A stretch of 64,000 bases of DNA from Adiantum capillus-veneris (Eukaryota; Streptophyta; Polypodiopsida; Polypodiales; Pteridaceae), in NCBI GenBank assembly GCA_014529385.2, contig CM043966.1, forward strand, positions 37,603,239 through 37,667,238, read 5' to 3'. The notes under the pieces were generated by a model, which worked only from the letters and a program-made list of their open reading frames with translations, was not told the DNA's origin and did not search any database. Of this stretch, positions 22,401-34,494 are shown piece after piece. Each line of letters begins with the position of its first letter. The first letter of the stretch is position 1. The position numbers and the translations under genes are program-made.

Positions 22401-23584
22401 GTTATGCACAACAAAAAGGCATAGATTATGAAGAGACTTTTGCTCCCACTTGTCGTATGACTACTGTGCGTTTTCTATGTGCATTGGCAGCTCATTTTGG
22501 TTGGGATGTACATCAATCAGACATTGTTACTGCTTTCTTGAATGGTGACATATTTGAGGAAGTTTATGTAACGCAGCCTCGCGGTTTTGTCATAAAAGGA
22601 CAAGAGGACAAAGTGTGCAAATGTAAGAAGGCTTTGTATGGGTTGAAGCAATCTCCTCGTGCTTGGTATGAGAAAGCTGACACTCATTTGGTTAAACGAG
22701 GCTTTCGTAACAGTCCAACAGAAAGCACATTGTATGTAAAGCGTGAGGATGATGTATTTCTCATTGTGGTTCTTTATGTTGATGATTTGCTGATCACTGG
22801 ACCAAATGAGAGACATATTGCTGAATTTAAGGCTGATTTGAATGCTACTTTCAAGATGAAAGATTTGGGGCTGTTGCATCATTACTTGGGTATACAGTTT
22901 AAGCAGTGTGATGGTGGTATTGCCTTGTGTCAGAAAAGTTACATAGAGACATTGCTATGTAAGTTTGGACTTGAGGATTGCAAACCTATTGCCACTCCCA
23001 TGGAAACAGGTTTGAAGTTGAGTCTACATGATGCTGGCGATCCTGCTAATGTCACTCTTTACCAAACTGCTGTTGGCTGCCTCATTTATGTATGCAACAC
23101 GAGGCCAGATATTCAGTTTGCAGTCTCGCAGGTCAGCAGATTTATGCATAGCCCAGGGTCTAAGCATTGGCAGGCTGTCAAGAGGATTTTCCGCTACCTT
23201 AGTGGCACTTTACATCTTGGCTTGTTTTATCCCAAGGGGGGATCATTGCCGCCAGACTTACATGCTTTTTCGGACTCAGATTGGGCTGGTTGTTTTGACA
23301 CGCGAGTGTCCACAAGTGGTTTTTGTTTCATGCTTGGCAGTTCATGTATATCATGGTTGAGCAAGAAGCAACCTACTGTGGCCACTTCGAGTTGTGAGGC
23401 TGAGTACAGGGCAGTCTTCACAGCTACGGTTGAGTGTGTATGGCTCAGACGCCTTATGGCTGACTTGGGTGTTGGACAGGACACTGCCAACACTATCTAC
23501 ACTGACAGTCAGAGCGCATTGGCAGTTGCGAGGAACCCAGTTTTTCATGCTCGCACAAAGCACATTGAGGTGCATTACCACTAG
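19445..23584 (+). CDS. gag-pol: Gag-Pol of D, open to a one-base defect in RNase H
   Basis: Single copia polyprotein frame. The ATG at 19445 (MADNNNTDVFKMF) is the likely start; the same start occurs in G. About 1380 codons. Domains: Gag UBN2-like N-terminus; zinc knuckle CHYCKANDHLIKSC near residue 284 (canonical spacing); protease DSGA near 369; integrase HHCC from about 506 and D, D, E near 572, 635 and 670; RT with YVDD near 1110; RNase H with SDSDWAGC near 1275, SSCEAEY and YTDSQSALAVA. It stops at TAG 23582-23584 just after HIEVHYH because of a single-base deletion; the remaining C-terminus is in frame +1 to a stop at 23730. Catalytic residues intact. Confidence 0.95.
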   Translation: MADNNNTDVFKMFAAEDRLDGDNYPMWAYMMQHVLVSKGVWNIVQGIDVRPGSEDVGDIEDVAGLAARIAAVRVVLPTAEQARWDVKDAQAHALIALSVKRTIIPHIRSAKSAKQAWDILAGLYASRNEAKIALLRKELESKIMHEEDDMDTFLASVKDINEQLISAGEVISDSSLVQTVLDALPDSYQTFASTWRLMTQGNPEVVKFDALCTLLLQESLSRKNRTRQRAVEQAFIASQRKGGNSNAATSYGSAASGKNSVPNASAGSTSSGNSGDKGKKKTRCHYCKANDHLIKSCPKLKAKEAKKKEGGSTANAGSTTNAAIVESSVKGDCDADVDAEWAFSAECTYNPTVHDACLSVAADSHVWYFDSGATKHITSHRELFTSLESVPHGNSVTCANNTSYPVQGVGKIVLTAANGSSFTLVDALYVPGIKKNLLSVSALARLGLVVKFVDDRCTVHDLSFGDEIVASGLLCRGLYKLTLYDKCGQNFANAVADSRAISDAKLWHARFGHLDFASLLRLQKSDMVASLPPLEAPIKHVCEGCILGKMQRSKFPKDGSVRATCKLQLVHSDVCGPMQTPSLGNYLYFVTFIDDYSRHAWVFPLKAKSEVFMCFKEFLAMAKNVSKCTMGTLRSDRGGEYMSHEFNAFLASRGIKHQCTVPYTPQQNGVAERKNRSLTEMARCMVKSQALPHSFWLEAIMCATYVLNRCPTKALQSITPYEAWHDRKPSIEHMRVFGCLAYALVPQVQRRKLDDKAVKCIFVGYSAESKGYRLYHPQTKRILVSRDVVFVEDSVQPLLSCTRDSNVSSQDIYDTLLPLFSGGNTNVSSNEANVQPMGVSENVFEQPITDADVHDVLDEERAENEQARGMPKWLVHTLRDSKLDAPLSSRTRSGSRHASYASDCYALAVSSLHDVEEPLSFDEAQNSENWIAAMKSKYDALIENDTWTLCDLPPGKKAIGTKWVYKLKRKPDGEIDRHKARLVAKGYAQQKGIDYEETFAPTCRMTTVRFLCALAAHFGWDVHQSDIVTAFLNGDIFEEVYVTQPRGFVIKGQEDKVCKCKKALYGLKQSPRAWYEKADTHLVKRGFRNSPTESTLYVKREDDVFLIVVLYVDDLLITGPNERHIAEFKADLNATFKMKDLGLLHHYLGIQFKQCDGGIALCQKSYIETLLCKFGLEDCKPIATPMETGLKLSLHDAGDPANVTLYQTAVGCLIYVCNTRPDIQFAVSQVSRFMHSPGSKHWQAVKRIFRYLSGTLHLGLFYPKGGSLPPDLHAFSDSDWAGCFDTRVSTSGFCFMLGSSCISWLSKKQPTVATSSCEAEYRAVFTATVECVWLRRLMADLGVGQDTANTIYTDSQSALAVARNPVFHARTKHIEVHYH

Positions 23585-23730
23585 TCAGGGAGAGGCTCTC
23601 AGCAGGAGAGATCAGCTTGGCTTATGTGCCAACACAGGACAACCTTGCAGATCTTTTCACAAAGGCATTGTCTCGTGAGAAGCTTGAAGCTTTCCGCAAA
23701 GCTTTGGGCTTACTCCCCTTTGTGGACTGA
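23585..23730 (+). pseudogene. Displaced RNase H tail of D
   Basis: Reading in the next frame gives the usual copia RNase H end, with the motif DNLADLFTKAL and a stop at 23728-23730. It is separated from the main ORF by one lost base. Confidence 0.85.
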
Positions 23731-23795
23731 TCCTGTCCTCAGGGCATGGCACTTCCCTTTACTCATGTGCCAGCTCTCGTTCACCGCATCACTCC

Positions 23796-23803
23796 AGGGG
23801 GGA
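23796..23803 (+). other. Polypurine tract of D
   Basis: AGGGGGGA, two bases before the 3' LTR; primes plus-strand synthesis in this class of element. Confidence 0.85.
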
Positions 23804-23805
23804 TT

Positions 23806-24032
23806 TGTTACCATATACATGTGGTAGTGATGTGTGTGAACACACTAGGACCGCCGGGGCATTTTTTCCCTCTTTAGGAGGTTTTTTCCCCCGTGCATTG
23901 TATATACGCCCATCACTCTAGGGCTATCTATCTTTCCATTGCACACTAAGTAATATACTCTCTATTGTGTGCCTTGAGCTTCCTTCGTCTTCTCCAAGCT
24001 GTGTGTGTTTCTCTGCAACCCTAATTCCAACA
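23806..24032 (+). repeat. 3' LTR of D
   Basis: Same 227 bp as the 5' copy. Preceded by the polypurine tract AGGGGGGA at 23796-23803 and followed by the second CACAT. Confidence 0.95.
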
Positions 24033-24037
24033 CACAT

Positions 24038-24700
24038 ACCTATAAAGCTTCTTAGTTCATGTAGAATCCTTGGATTAGGCCATCCTTTTATTACCTCTAG
24101 CTTGGATGGATCCATTTGGATGCCATCTTGAGAGATAATGTGACCTAAATACTGAATCTCTTGTAAGAAAAATTCACTTTTCTTTTTAATTATATAAATT
24201 TTATTCTCTCATAAAACTTGAAATATTACTTGGAGGTATTGCTTGTGTTCGTCTAATGAATTAGAGTAGATGATTATATCATCAAAGAACACTAGAGTAA
24301 AGTTTTAGTGAGGCTTGGATAGCTTCTCCATCAGACAGTTGAATGTGGCTAGTGCATTGGTCAAGTCAAAAGGCATGACAATGTACTCGTAAAGACCAAA
24401 CATAGTGCAAAATGTGGTCTTTACAATGTCTTGATCAACTATCTTTATTTCATAATAGCCACTTTTTAGGTCAATCGACTTTTTAGCTTATCAAATAGGT
24501 CTTCTACTCGTGGAACGGGAAACCTCTTCTTGATAGTAACCCTATTTAGTGCTCTACAGTCGACACACATACAATTTGCCATCTTTCTTTTGCACTATTA
24601 AAACTGGCGAACAAAATGGAGATAAGCTAGGCCTAACCATGCCTTTCTCAACCAACTCATGCACTTGCCTTATAATCTCCTCTTGTTGAGCTTGAGAAAC
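24038..24700 (-). pseudogene. Reverse transcriptase core of C
   Basis: Right-hand part of the RT split by D. Minus strand shows the RT motif FFDDIII (24270-24290), the CVDCRALN motif (near 24540) and LHELRSFIGM at 24060, which continues directly into 18720 across D. Several stops interrupt the frame. Confidence 0.75.
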
Positions 24701-25477
24701 TCAATAAGGAGGTTTATTAGGCGGTGAGCTTCCTGGAAGAAGATCAATTGCATGGTCTTCATCCCCTTGTTTGGGAGGTAGTTCACAAGGGATGTCATCA
24801 ATAAAAACACCTTGGAATCCCTTGAGGAAATCGGATAACTCTAATTCCTTTCGATTGCCTACATCTCCTTTTGCTAAAACATTAGGTACATTTTGAGAAT
24901 CTTTCACAAAAATCATGTACACGAAAATAGAGCTCTTTATTGACTTATTGAAAGCTTGCTTATGTACAATGGGTATGGTTCTACCCGACTCCTTAGCATC
25001 TATGTACATATATTTTTCCCTATACCTAAAGTAGATTTGTCTGTCAGGGAATTTAACATTGGCAGCCATGCAATCAAACCATGGTGCCCCTAGGATTACA
25101 TCCTCATGCTTGAGCGGAGAGACGAAGAAATCCTCCTTGTCCACATAGCTTTGGACATGGAGCCTCAAGTTCCCAATTCAGGGAGTGACTGAGGCTTCTT
25201 GTCCCTTGAAAGCACCATCGGCAGGTAGGACATCTCCCATCTCATAGGCTTGGATGGCTAGCTTGGTGGCCAACTCTATGGATATGAAATTGTAAGTAGA
25301 ACCAGGGTCAAAGAGAATGAAAACATCATGTTCTCTTACCTTTTCCCAAGCATGACATAGAGGAGATCCTTTGTGATGAGCATCCTCTTCTTGAATTAGG
25401 ACTATGGGAGCTCTAGGAGGCTCATTATGTGTATTCTTTGGGGGCAAGCACGATAGGCATGCCCTTGCTCCCCGCAC
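24701..25477 (-). pseudogene. pro: Protease region of C
   Basis: Two pieces. 25477-25178 holds the active-site area ILFDPGSTYNFIS, in which the Ser of the usual D-S/T-G triad is Pro. 25168-24701 holds VILGAPWFDCM, the conserved second half of a chromovirus protease, and leads into the RT N-terminal segment ending PPNKPPY. Inactive as it stands. Confidence 0.75.
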
Positions 25478-26957
25478 TTGAAGAAACTGTTATCTTTTTT
25501 ATAACACTCTATCTCTTCAGGAGAGAGTTTATTTTTGCCTTTATAAACTCCCTTCTCCTTGGCTTTTTTGTTGTTCGAGTTGCCTTTGGGAGACTTTTGG
25601 ATGTTTTCCTTCCCCTTAGGCTCACTACGGTCCTTGTTTTCCATGGGCTTAAGATTTCTCTTAGCCCCTTGTTGGAAGTTGATTCTTGAAGCCACCATGT
25701 TATGCTATATGACCGCAGATATGGCTCGAGGCCTTTGGGAGTTAACATACTCCGCCATATCCTCAGATAAACCCACACAAAATTGTTGTTTTTGCTCTCC
25801 AAATCCATCTTTTTGTAGACAGTGGCTTTGAGATGTAAATCCCAAAACTTGTCTACATATTTGTGGATAGATTCATAGGGAGAGAGCTTCAAGCTTCTCC
25901 ATTCGGTGAGTACTTTGCCTTTGGAATTGCTAGCCAAAAAGTGCTTCATGATGGAAGCTCTTAAAGATTTCCATGTTTGTGGAGCTTCACCGTTTGCTTG
26001 TAGGCTAGACTACCATTGCCTAGAGGAATTTTAAAAATGCATAGCTACATGACGTAACTTAGAGGACTCCATGAAGCCCTCATCTCCAAATGCCACATTG
26101 AATTGTTGGATATAGGCCAAGACTTTGTCCGTAGCACGAAAAAGGTGCCATCGTATGTACGGAAAGAGATGTTCTTTCCTCCCTCTTTGAACTTTTTGAG
26201 CTTGGATGACCTTTTCCAAGTGGCATAGGATTTCCTATGGCCTCTTCTCTTAGGCGGTTTGAGAGTTGCACCATCACTTTCTTCAAAAGAGGAAGAGGAT
26301 GAGGAGGATGGAGAAGAGGGTGACCTCTTTCTCGCCTTTTTCTTCCCTTGTTCCTCCTCTTCTACACCATTACTTTCTACAGAAGAGGATGAGGATAAGG
26401 AGGATGGAGAAGAGGGTGACCTCTTTCTCGCCTTTTTCTTCCCTTGTTTCCTCTCTTCCATCTTTGAATTATGGTGAAGAAGAGTATGCGATGGTCTTCT
26501 CCGTTTGGGGGATGTTGGAGAGCGTTTTGCCCGCTGTCTTTGTGGAGCCATCTTCGCGAAGGTGGTAGAAGACTCGCTTCTTTCTCATTCTTTCGGTGGG
26601 GGCTCTACCATTGAAACTTGGGCTCTCCTTTGAGAGGGAGATGCCTCATTGAGTAATAAGTTTATTGAGCCCTTCATACAGATCCTCCTCTTCTTCCCTT
26701 ATCAAAGAGAGACCTCTTTTGGAAGTCTCACTAGGAGCTTTCCTAGGTACTCTCTCTTCTTGATGGTGGTGAGTTTGGAGAATACCATGGGTGTGCAATT
26801 GTTGTAGCACTTCACCTTGGAGAGATGAATTGCCTAGGGCTTGTTGAAACCTACAAACAAGATAGTTTACAAGCAAAGGGGCATCATTATCTGCTCTGTC
26901 ATTAGCAAAATCAAAGCTATCAACATTCATTTCAATCTCTTTTCCCTTGTCAGCCAT
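25402..26957 (-). pseudogene. gag: Gag of C
   Basis: Starts at the ATG at 26957 (MADKGKEIEM). Fragments then follow in several frames: an acidic/basic Ser-rich stretch (26551-26045) with a 96-bp tandem duplication, the Gag domain (26219-25509) and a zinc knuckle with its first Cys replaced (FFKCGEQGHAYRAC, near 25460). The Ser-Lys-Arg duplication (KKARKRSPSSPSS twice) is element-specific. Confidence 0.7.
26304..26495. repeat. 96-bp tandem duplication in gag of C
   Basis: The segment beginning gaggatggagaagag occurs at 26304 and again at 26400, in frame (96 = 3 x 32), encoding a repeated basic and polyserine stretch. Confidence 0.75.
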
Positions 26958-27345
26958 ACTAGCAAATTTTAGATGTAAATTTTTACTTGTACTTTGGCAC
27001 TTTAAGCCCTAGTTGATAGTCCTCTTTAACTTCAAAGGTAAGCACTCAAGCATTTATACCCGTGGCTTGAATATTATTAATTGCAAGGAATAGAAGAGAG
27101 GGTTTCACAGAGCCAAGACAGCACCGATTCCTGTCAAGCTTCTAATAGTTCAATAATGTTTAAGCCATAGGAAATCCCCATATGACTCCATTATTAAGAC
27201 CATAGCTCTCGACGGTATCCCCTTTAACTACATAAGGCTAGGATGAAAAATCTCTATTCTACTCACTCTTTTGCAATTAATAACACCAACCATTTGTAGC
27301 AAGCTTGAGGACCTCTCTTCTTGAGAAAGAAAAGAGAAACTGATA
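26958..27345 (-). other. Leader of C, non-coding
   Basis: Nearly 390 bp between primer site and gag start. I see no reading frame or repeat in it. Confidence 0.5.
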
Positions 27346-27357
27346 GCTCTGATACCA
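27346..27357 (-). other. Primer binding site of C, tRNA-iMet type
   Basis: Minus strand TGGTATCAGAGC, the complement of the initiator tRNA-Met 3' end, 1 nt from the LTR. Confidence 0.9.
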
Positions 27358-27358
27358 A

Positions 27359-28841
27359 TGTAACATTTAATGCACTAGTAACTTGTGTGTAGCGGAAAAT
27401 GATAACATAGTGAGCATTTCATTACGAACAAGTTCCTAATGAGCATAGAGAAAAGAAACATAGCAATTTACACCTAGCTAGTTTGGCATAGACAATACTT
27501 AAAAAGAGAACAATTGACAACAGTTGAGGACCAGATTTACATGGAGCCGGTCCCCCCTCCAAAAAGGCTTTATATTATAGCTTTTTCCATCAAAGGAGAC
27601 TTTTGTACAAGACAGTCTTTGTGTTCCTTGACAATACTCATTGGTGCAATGAAGATGGAAGCTTCATGCACCAAATTATGCTTGAAAAACACACCTAGGG
27701 TGCCTAGCCTCAGTCCCAAGACCTCACACACCTTCAAAGATGGTGAGAGCTAGCAGGGAATGAGGAAAGATTGAGAGGAAGAAGATGTATCTTATGAGAA
27801 AGAATCATTCTCCTCACATAATCTCTCTAATAGCATAGCTTATCTTAGTAATTAGATTGGTAGAGGAGGTGAGCATGCCATTGAACCTTGGATCTGGGTT
27901 GGATTTTCATTCCATAGCCAAGAGTTGCTGGTATAGGCCTCTAACTCTCAATGCTTGAAGAAGGAGATGGAGTTCTTGCTCAACACATGAGTCGTGTGTG
28001 TGTGTGGGTAGCAAAATTGGTTAGTGTAAAATGCAACCTCTCTCTCTTCTTGGTGGACCCCTCTTCCCAAATGCTCTTGTTGGCTTCCCATTGGCTCCTA
28101 CAGAGCTTATCCAATAACAATTAAGAAACATAGTTGATAACCTTGTGACAAGTGTCCCCCTTTCCCCTTTTGCGAGAGCTTTAGGTAATTAAAATAATTT
28201 ATTTAAACTCTTATTGGACCTTTTAGTCTTTTGGCCAATAGGAATCAAGCAAGCCGTTGGGCTACTGGATTTTCATTGGACCCCTTGGTAGACTATCCAA
28301 TACTGTTCTAGGGAGCTTAATTTCTATTGGTTTTTTTATCAAGCATTTTTCATTTGATTAGACTAATTTTAATCTAGCCTAATTCTCATTGGTCCACCTC
28401 TATGGCCATCCAATAGGATTTGAGGGGAGATTGGGGGCATATGGGCTAGGAGCCTGCCATGTGTCCATTATTCCCCTTGTGTAAAGGTAGAGCTTGGGAG
28501 TGTGTGTATATTTCTCTCTCTTCCCCTACCTTTAGGGCTTGCCCTTCCTTCCTAGGGATGTGGGAAGACATTTTAGTCTTACCATAACCATCCAATTTTC
28601 CCACTTTTGCCCACTAGGCTTTCTCACTTAATTTTTGGAACCTTAGCCTATGGAAGTCTTAATGGAGCTGAACCTTAGGTCTTTTAAGCTTCATTGATGA
28701 CATTGCTTTTTTGCAGATTTTCCCCCTTTGGATCCCTATTTTCCCTTGTTTGGATCCCTGTTGAGACTGGTTTGGTAGCCTTACCAATATTCTAGCTTTT
28801 ACTCCCCTGCTACCTCCCCATATTAAATGATCAGTTTAACA
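27359..28841 (-). repeat. 5' LTR of C
   Basis: About 1483 bp, + strand from TGTAACATTT to TTTAACA. The inner end is set by the primer site. The outer end is set by the point where sequence similar to the RT of copia D begins (28842). No gene-like content seen. The outer boundary may be off by a few bases. Confidence 0.65.
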
Positions 28842-29859
28842 TGAGAAAATTGTTTGCAAGAATTAGATATTAGTTTTTATGACAGTTTATCTCTCTCGAG
28901 ACAAGGCTTTTGTAATAGTCCAATTGAAACCACTTTGTATGTCGAGCATGAGGGTGGTGTATTTCTCATCGTCATTCTATTTGTAGATGATTTTTTGATT
29001 ACTGCTCCAAAGGAGACACACATTGCTGAATTCAAGGCTAATTTGAATGCTACTTTATTGGGTGATTTTGCATCATTACTTGGGCATACAATTTAGGCAG
29101 TTTGATGGAGGCATTGCATTGTGTGAAACAAGGCAATCGCCTTGTGTGAAACAAGGCAGTTTGATGGAGGCATTGCCTTGTGTGAAACAAGCTGCATAAA
29201 GACATTACTATGTAAGTTTGGCCTTGAAGACTGCAAACCTATTGCTACTCTAGTGGAAATAGGTTTGCAATTAAGTCTTCATGATGCTAGTGATCTTGCA
29301 GATGTCACTCTTTATCAGACTTGATGCCTTATTTATATATGCAATATGAGGCTAGATATTCAGTTTGCAGTCTCACAGGTTAGTAGATGTATGCATAGCC
29401 CAGTATCTAAGCTTTGGCAAATTGTTAAGAGGATCTTTTGCTACTTGAGTGGAATTTTACATCTTGGGTTGTTTTATCCCAAGGAAGGATCATTGCTGCT
29501 AATTTTTTATGCTTTTTTGAACTCAAACTGGGCTAGTTTTTATGACATGTGAGTATCCACAACTAGTTTTTATTTCATGCTCGGTAGTTCATGCATATCA
29601 TGGTTGAGGAAGAAGCAACCTACTGTGGCCACTTTCTGTTGTGAAGTGAAGTACCGGGGAGTCTTGACAGCTACAGTTGAGTGTATATGGCTCAGATGTC
29701 TTATGGTTGATTTGCATGTTGGATAGGAGACTACCAACATCATCTACATTGACAGTCAAAGCACATTGGCAATTGTGAGGAATCCAGTTTTTCATGCACA
29801 CAAAGCACATTGAGGTGCATTATCAATATTTCACAGAGAGGCTCTCATCAGGAGAGATC
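28842..29859 (+). pseudogene. Element E: copia RT and RNase H remnant, left part
   Basis: D-family relative. Recognisable RT pieces (NSPIETTLYVEHEGGVFLIV, LFVDDFLITAP with a VDD motif) and RNase H pieces (RLDIQFAVSQVSRCMHSP, then KQPTVATF and TDSQSTL-like blocks) in several frames with many stops. A 59-bp tandem repeat lies at 29096-29213. It begins at the LTR of C and ends at the LTR of F; the upstream half should lie left of the window. This is the oldest layer. Confidence 0.85.
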
Positions 29860-30051
29860 TGTTAGAGTTTTGGCATCTCAAGTGAACTGTGCAATGTGGT
29901 CCTATTATTTATTTTGGCTTCTAGGTATTTATTTTACTTATTTGTCAATGTTTGGGTAGGAAAATTTACTGAGACTACTATATACACAACCCCTTGCCTC
30001 CATTGTATTACATATTCAGTTATTCATTGTCAAGGTTGATTGGTTTAGGAG

Positions 30052-30149
<98 letters not shown>

Positions 30150-30195
30150 GCTCACTCTCCTTGGTCTCTATGCTTCCGCATCATCGACTTTGACA
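29860..30195 (+). repeat. 5' LTR of F
   Basis: 336 bp, TGTTAGAG...TTTGACA, with TATATAC near 29980 and a CT tract at 30053-30147. The first bases match 32234 onward closely. Confidence 0.9.
30053..30147. repeat. (CT)n microsatellite in 5' LTR of F
   Basis: About 95 bp of CT, some 75 nt after the TATA-like sequence, in a family unrelated to A and B. Confidence 0.95.
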
Positions 30196-30207
30196 TGGTA
30201 TCAGAGC

Positions 30208-31000
30208 CCTTGGTGGAGCTCTGTGCTTGAAGATCTTTGGTAGAAGTGGATCTGCAAAGAGATCTTGAGAAGATCATTTCGTTGTCAGCATCAATCTCTC
30301 TCCTTGTTGTTCCCAACATTCTAAAATGTTGCCCAATCGGCACCTATTATCCTAACATTTTGTGCTTCAAAACACTGTGGCATATGTGGCCACCCTTGCT
30401 ACCCACGACCTTTAAAAATGCGCATCCCTCTGCCCCTCAGTGGCATCGTTGTTTCTCCCCTAGCTCGCATTTTGAAATGCCAAAGTCAGTAGCACCTCTT
30501 TCCCCCTCGTCATCCAACATTTAAGAATGTTGCCCCTGGCAGCGCTCCTCAACAAGGGTGACTAGAAGCCCCTCCTTTGGCAATGCCAAGTAGCCCTCAC
30601 TCCCTAGCCCAATGTTTTAAAAGGTTGTGGGCACGCTTGGGCGACAAGGTGGGATTTGTCTGCATGGTTGTGGATTGCTTGGAGTCAAATATTGCGGAGG
30701 GCACTTTGTTTTGGGAGTGGCTTTGTGCCAACCCTCCATCCATCATTGAAGAACTTTGAAGTGCGGCTTGGGAGATGAAGAGGTGGACGCTAGAGCTCAA
30801 GTGAGGGACATCAAAAGTGGCATGGAGGTTTATTTTGCAGATTGGGATTAGTGTGGCCACCCTTGGAGTGCGAGAAGGTTTCCCGAATTACCAGATCTTG
30901 CAACTTCAACATGCCCCTCCCCCCCCCCCCCCCCCCCCCCCCCTCTCGAGCGCCAGCAACAAATTGAACGTAAATAACTACACTCATTGGGAATTGATCA
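30208..31000 (+). other. Leader of F
   Basis: No convincing reading frame. Contains a 25-base poly-C run at 30919-30943. Otherwise unremarkable. Confidence 0.5.
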
Positions 31001-31757
31001 CGCGACTCTAGTTCTCACGGCACGTCTTATGGAGCCTCGTCCCACGAGGGATCCCAACACCCACCTTCAAGATGACAAATAGCTCAAATTGTGTGCCGAT
31101 TGGGATGCCGTTGATGCGAAGGCAATGTCAGCCATTGCGAAATCTCTTACAATGGAACTTTCTCCAACCATTCAGACTTCAAACACTGCCAACAATATGT
31201 GGTTCAACCTCATTGGAATGTTTGATCGGGATTCTACGATGCGAGTAGTCACCCTTCTTGGCTAGTTATCTGCCTTCTAGTTTCCACAAGGAAGTTCCAT
31301 GCAATCATTTCTTATGAAGACTAAAATTATTCATGATCAACTATCAGCTATATGAAAAGTGCATTGATGAGTACTCAATTAGCTGCTTTGGTTCTCATGA
31401 AGTTGCCTAAGGCGTATAAAATGGTGTCTAGGACACTTCAACTACAAGGTCACAAAGGAAAATCTAGAATTTGATGATCTCAGCTTTTTTCTCATTGAGG
31501 AGGAAGCCGTGTTGATAACTCAAGGCAAAATTCAGATTTCTGAGATAGGTGGGGAAGCACTTGTTGCTTGGGATTCTAGAAAGAGGACAAAGAACCGTTG
31601 TTACAATTGTGGAAAGAATGGTCATTTGGCCAAGGATTGTAGATCCAAAGGCAAAGACAGAGATACTCAAAGGAAAAAGGTAAAATCAAGCATCAGGAGG
31701 AAACCAGTGATAGTGAATCAGGGAATGACAGCAAAGAGGCTGGTGGTGTGGTCGTGA
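31001..31757 (+). pseudogene. gag: Gag remnant of F
   Basis: A copia-type Gag with several stops. The end is open for 82 codons and contains a canonical zinc knuckle CYNCGKNGHLAKDC at 31599-31640, followed by a Lys/Arg-rich tail. Region 31758-32233 after it carries no motif. Confidence 0.7.
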
Positions 31758-32423
31758 CTACACTGGCAAGGTCTCTTGCCTTCTAGTCACATGGAGACTA
31801 ATGCTTCCACCCGCTTCAGCCATAGAGAGACTTGTGAGTGGTAGAGAGGGGCAAGAAGTGCTCCATATAATTAATTTGGAGCCTTGTGTTGGAGTTCAAG
31901 TTACCGGTGTTTGAACCCATAGGTCAGAGTTCAAGGCACGTTGTTGGTTGGATCATGGACAAGATGTGTTCCACAGTTCATTAACTTGGAGTATTATATT
32001 TGGACATGATGTGTTCACAACTCACGAATGGGGATCCTAGACGTAGTGTGGTCTACAGTTCAATTTTCTAAAAGGAAACCAATGCTCAAGATGACATTAT
32101 TCTAAGGAACAAAGTTGAGGGTATCAAACCGGAGGGGTATCCAGTAGTCCAAGGACTTCTACTGGGGTGTTCATGGTAGCTTCTTCATTGAATTGGTCTC
32201 ACTATTTATGTCCACTATGAGCTGCAAAGAGGGTGTTAGAGTTTTGGCATCTCAAGTGAACTACCCAATGTGGTCCCATTACTTATTTTGGCTTCAGGTA
32301 TTTATTTTACTTATTTGTCAAAGTCTGGGTAGGGAAATTTACTGAGGCTCCTATATATACAACCCCTTGTCTCCAATCTATTACACATTTAGTTATTCAT
32401 TTCCAAAATTGATTGGTTCAAGA

Positions 32424-32554
<131 letters not shown>

Positions 32555-32556
32555 TC

Positions 32557-34107
<1,551 letters not shown>

Positions 34108-34157
34108 CCCCCCCCTTCCCTTGGTCTCTACTCTTCCGCATCGTCGACTTTGATTGA

Positions 34158-34494
34158 AGAGCAACTTTGCTTATGTGTCAACATAGGAAAACCTTGCAGA
34201 TTTGTTCACAAAGGCATTGCCTCATGAGAATTTCAAAGTTTTTTTACAAAGTTTTGGGCTTGCTTCCCATTGTGGATTATTAATTTCCTCAGGGTATGGC
34301 ACTTCTCTATATACACTATGTGCTAGTTCTCATTCACCGCATCACTCCTAGGAGAAATTTGTTGCCATATATGTGGTAGTGATATGTGTGAAAACCTTAG
34401 GTTTGTTCGGGCATTTTTTCCCTCACTAGGAGAGTTTTTACCTCGTGGATTATACATACACCCATCATTCTCGGGCTAACTAATCTTTTTATTG
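34158..34494 (+). pseudogene. Element E: RNase H end and partial 3' LTR
   Basis: Continues E after F: the blocks NLADLFTKAL-like and the post-stop spacer match D, followed by a decayed polypurine tract and an LTR beginning at about 34360 (TGTTGCCATATATGTGG). The LTR is cut at 34494, at a point matching CCATTG within the LTR of D, where the LTR of P starts. Confidence 0.85.

Larger units (their letters stand above)
18726..24032 (+). mobile_element. Element D: young, structurally complete copia element
   Basis: Two 227-bp LTRs that look identical by eye, a tRNA-iMet primer site, leader, gag-pol, polypurine tract and a perfect 5-bp target duplication CACAT (18721-18725 and 24033-24037). Total 5307 bp. 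It is inserted in the RT of chromovirus C in opposite orientation. Older relatives in the window are E (28842 on) and G (35045-37047). Identical LTRs mean that insertion is recent relative to all neighbours. The only coding defect seen is a one-base loss at about 23583. Confidence 0.95.
16829..28841 (-). mobile_element. Element C: chromovirus (Ty3/gypsy), interrupted by D
   Basis: Minus-strand order: LTR (28841-27359), tRNA-iMet primer site, gag (26957 down), protease, RT, RNase H, integrase and the start of a chromodomain at 16857-16829, where B is inserted. D splits the RT at 18725/24033, and the RT reading frame resumes on the other side after removing one CACAT copy. The rest of the chromodomain and the 3' LTR are expected left of the window. 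All genes have stops and frameshifts. C lies within the RT of copia E: E-like sequence starts directly after the LTR at 28842. Confidence 0.85.

Noticed and set aside
19553-22882. Antisense and alternative frames within gag-pol of D
   Set aside because: Overlap a 1380-codon ORF with all copia domains; no independent support.
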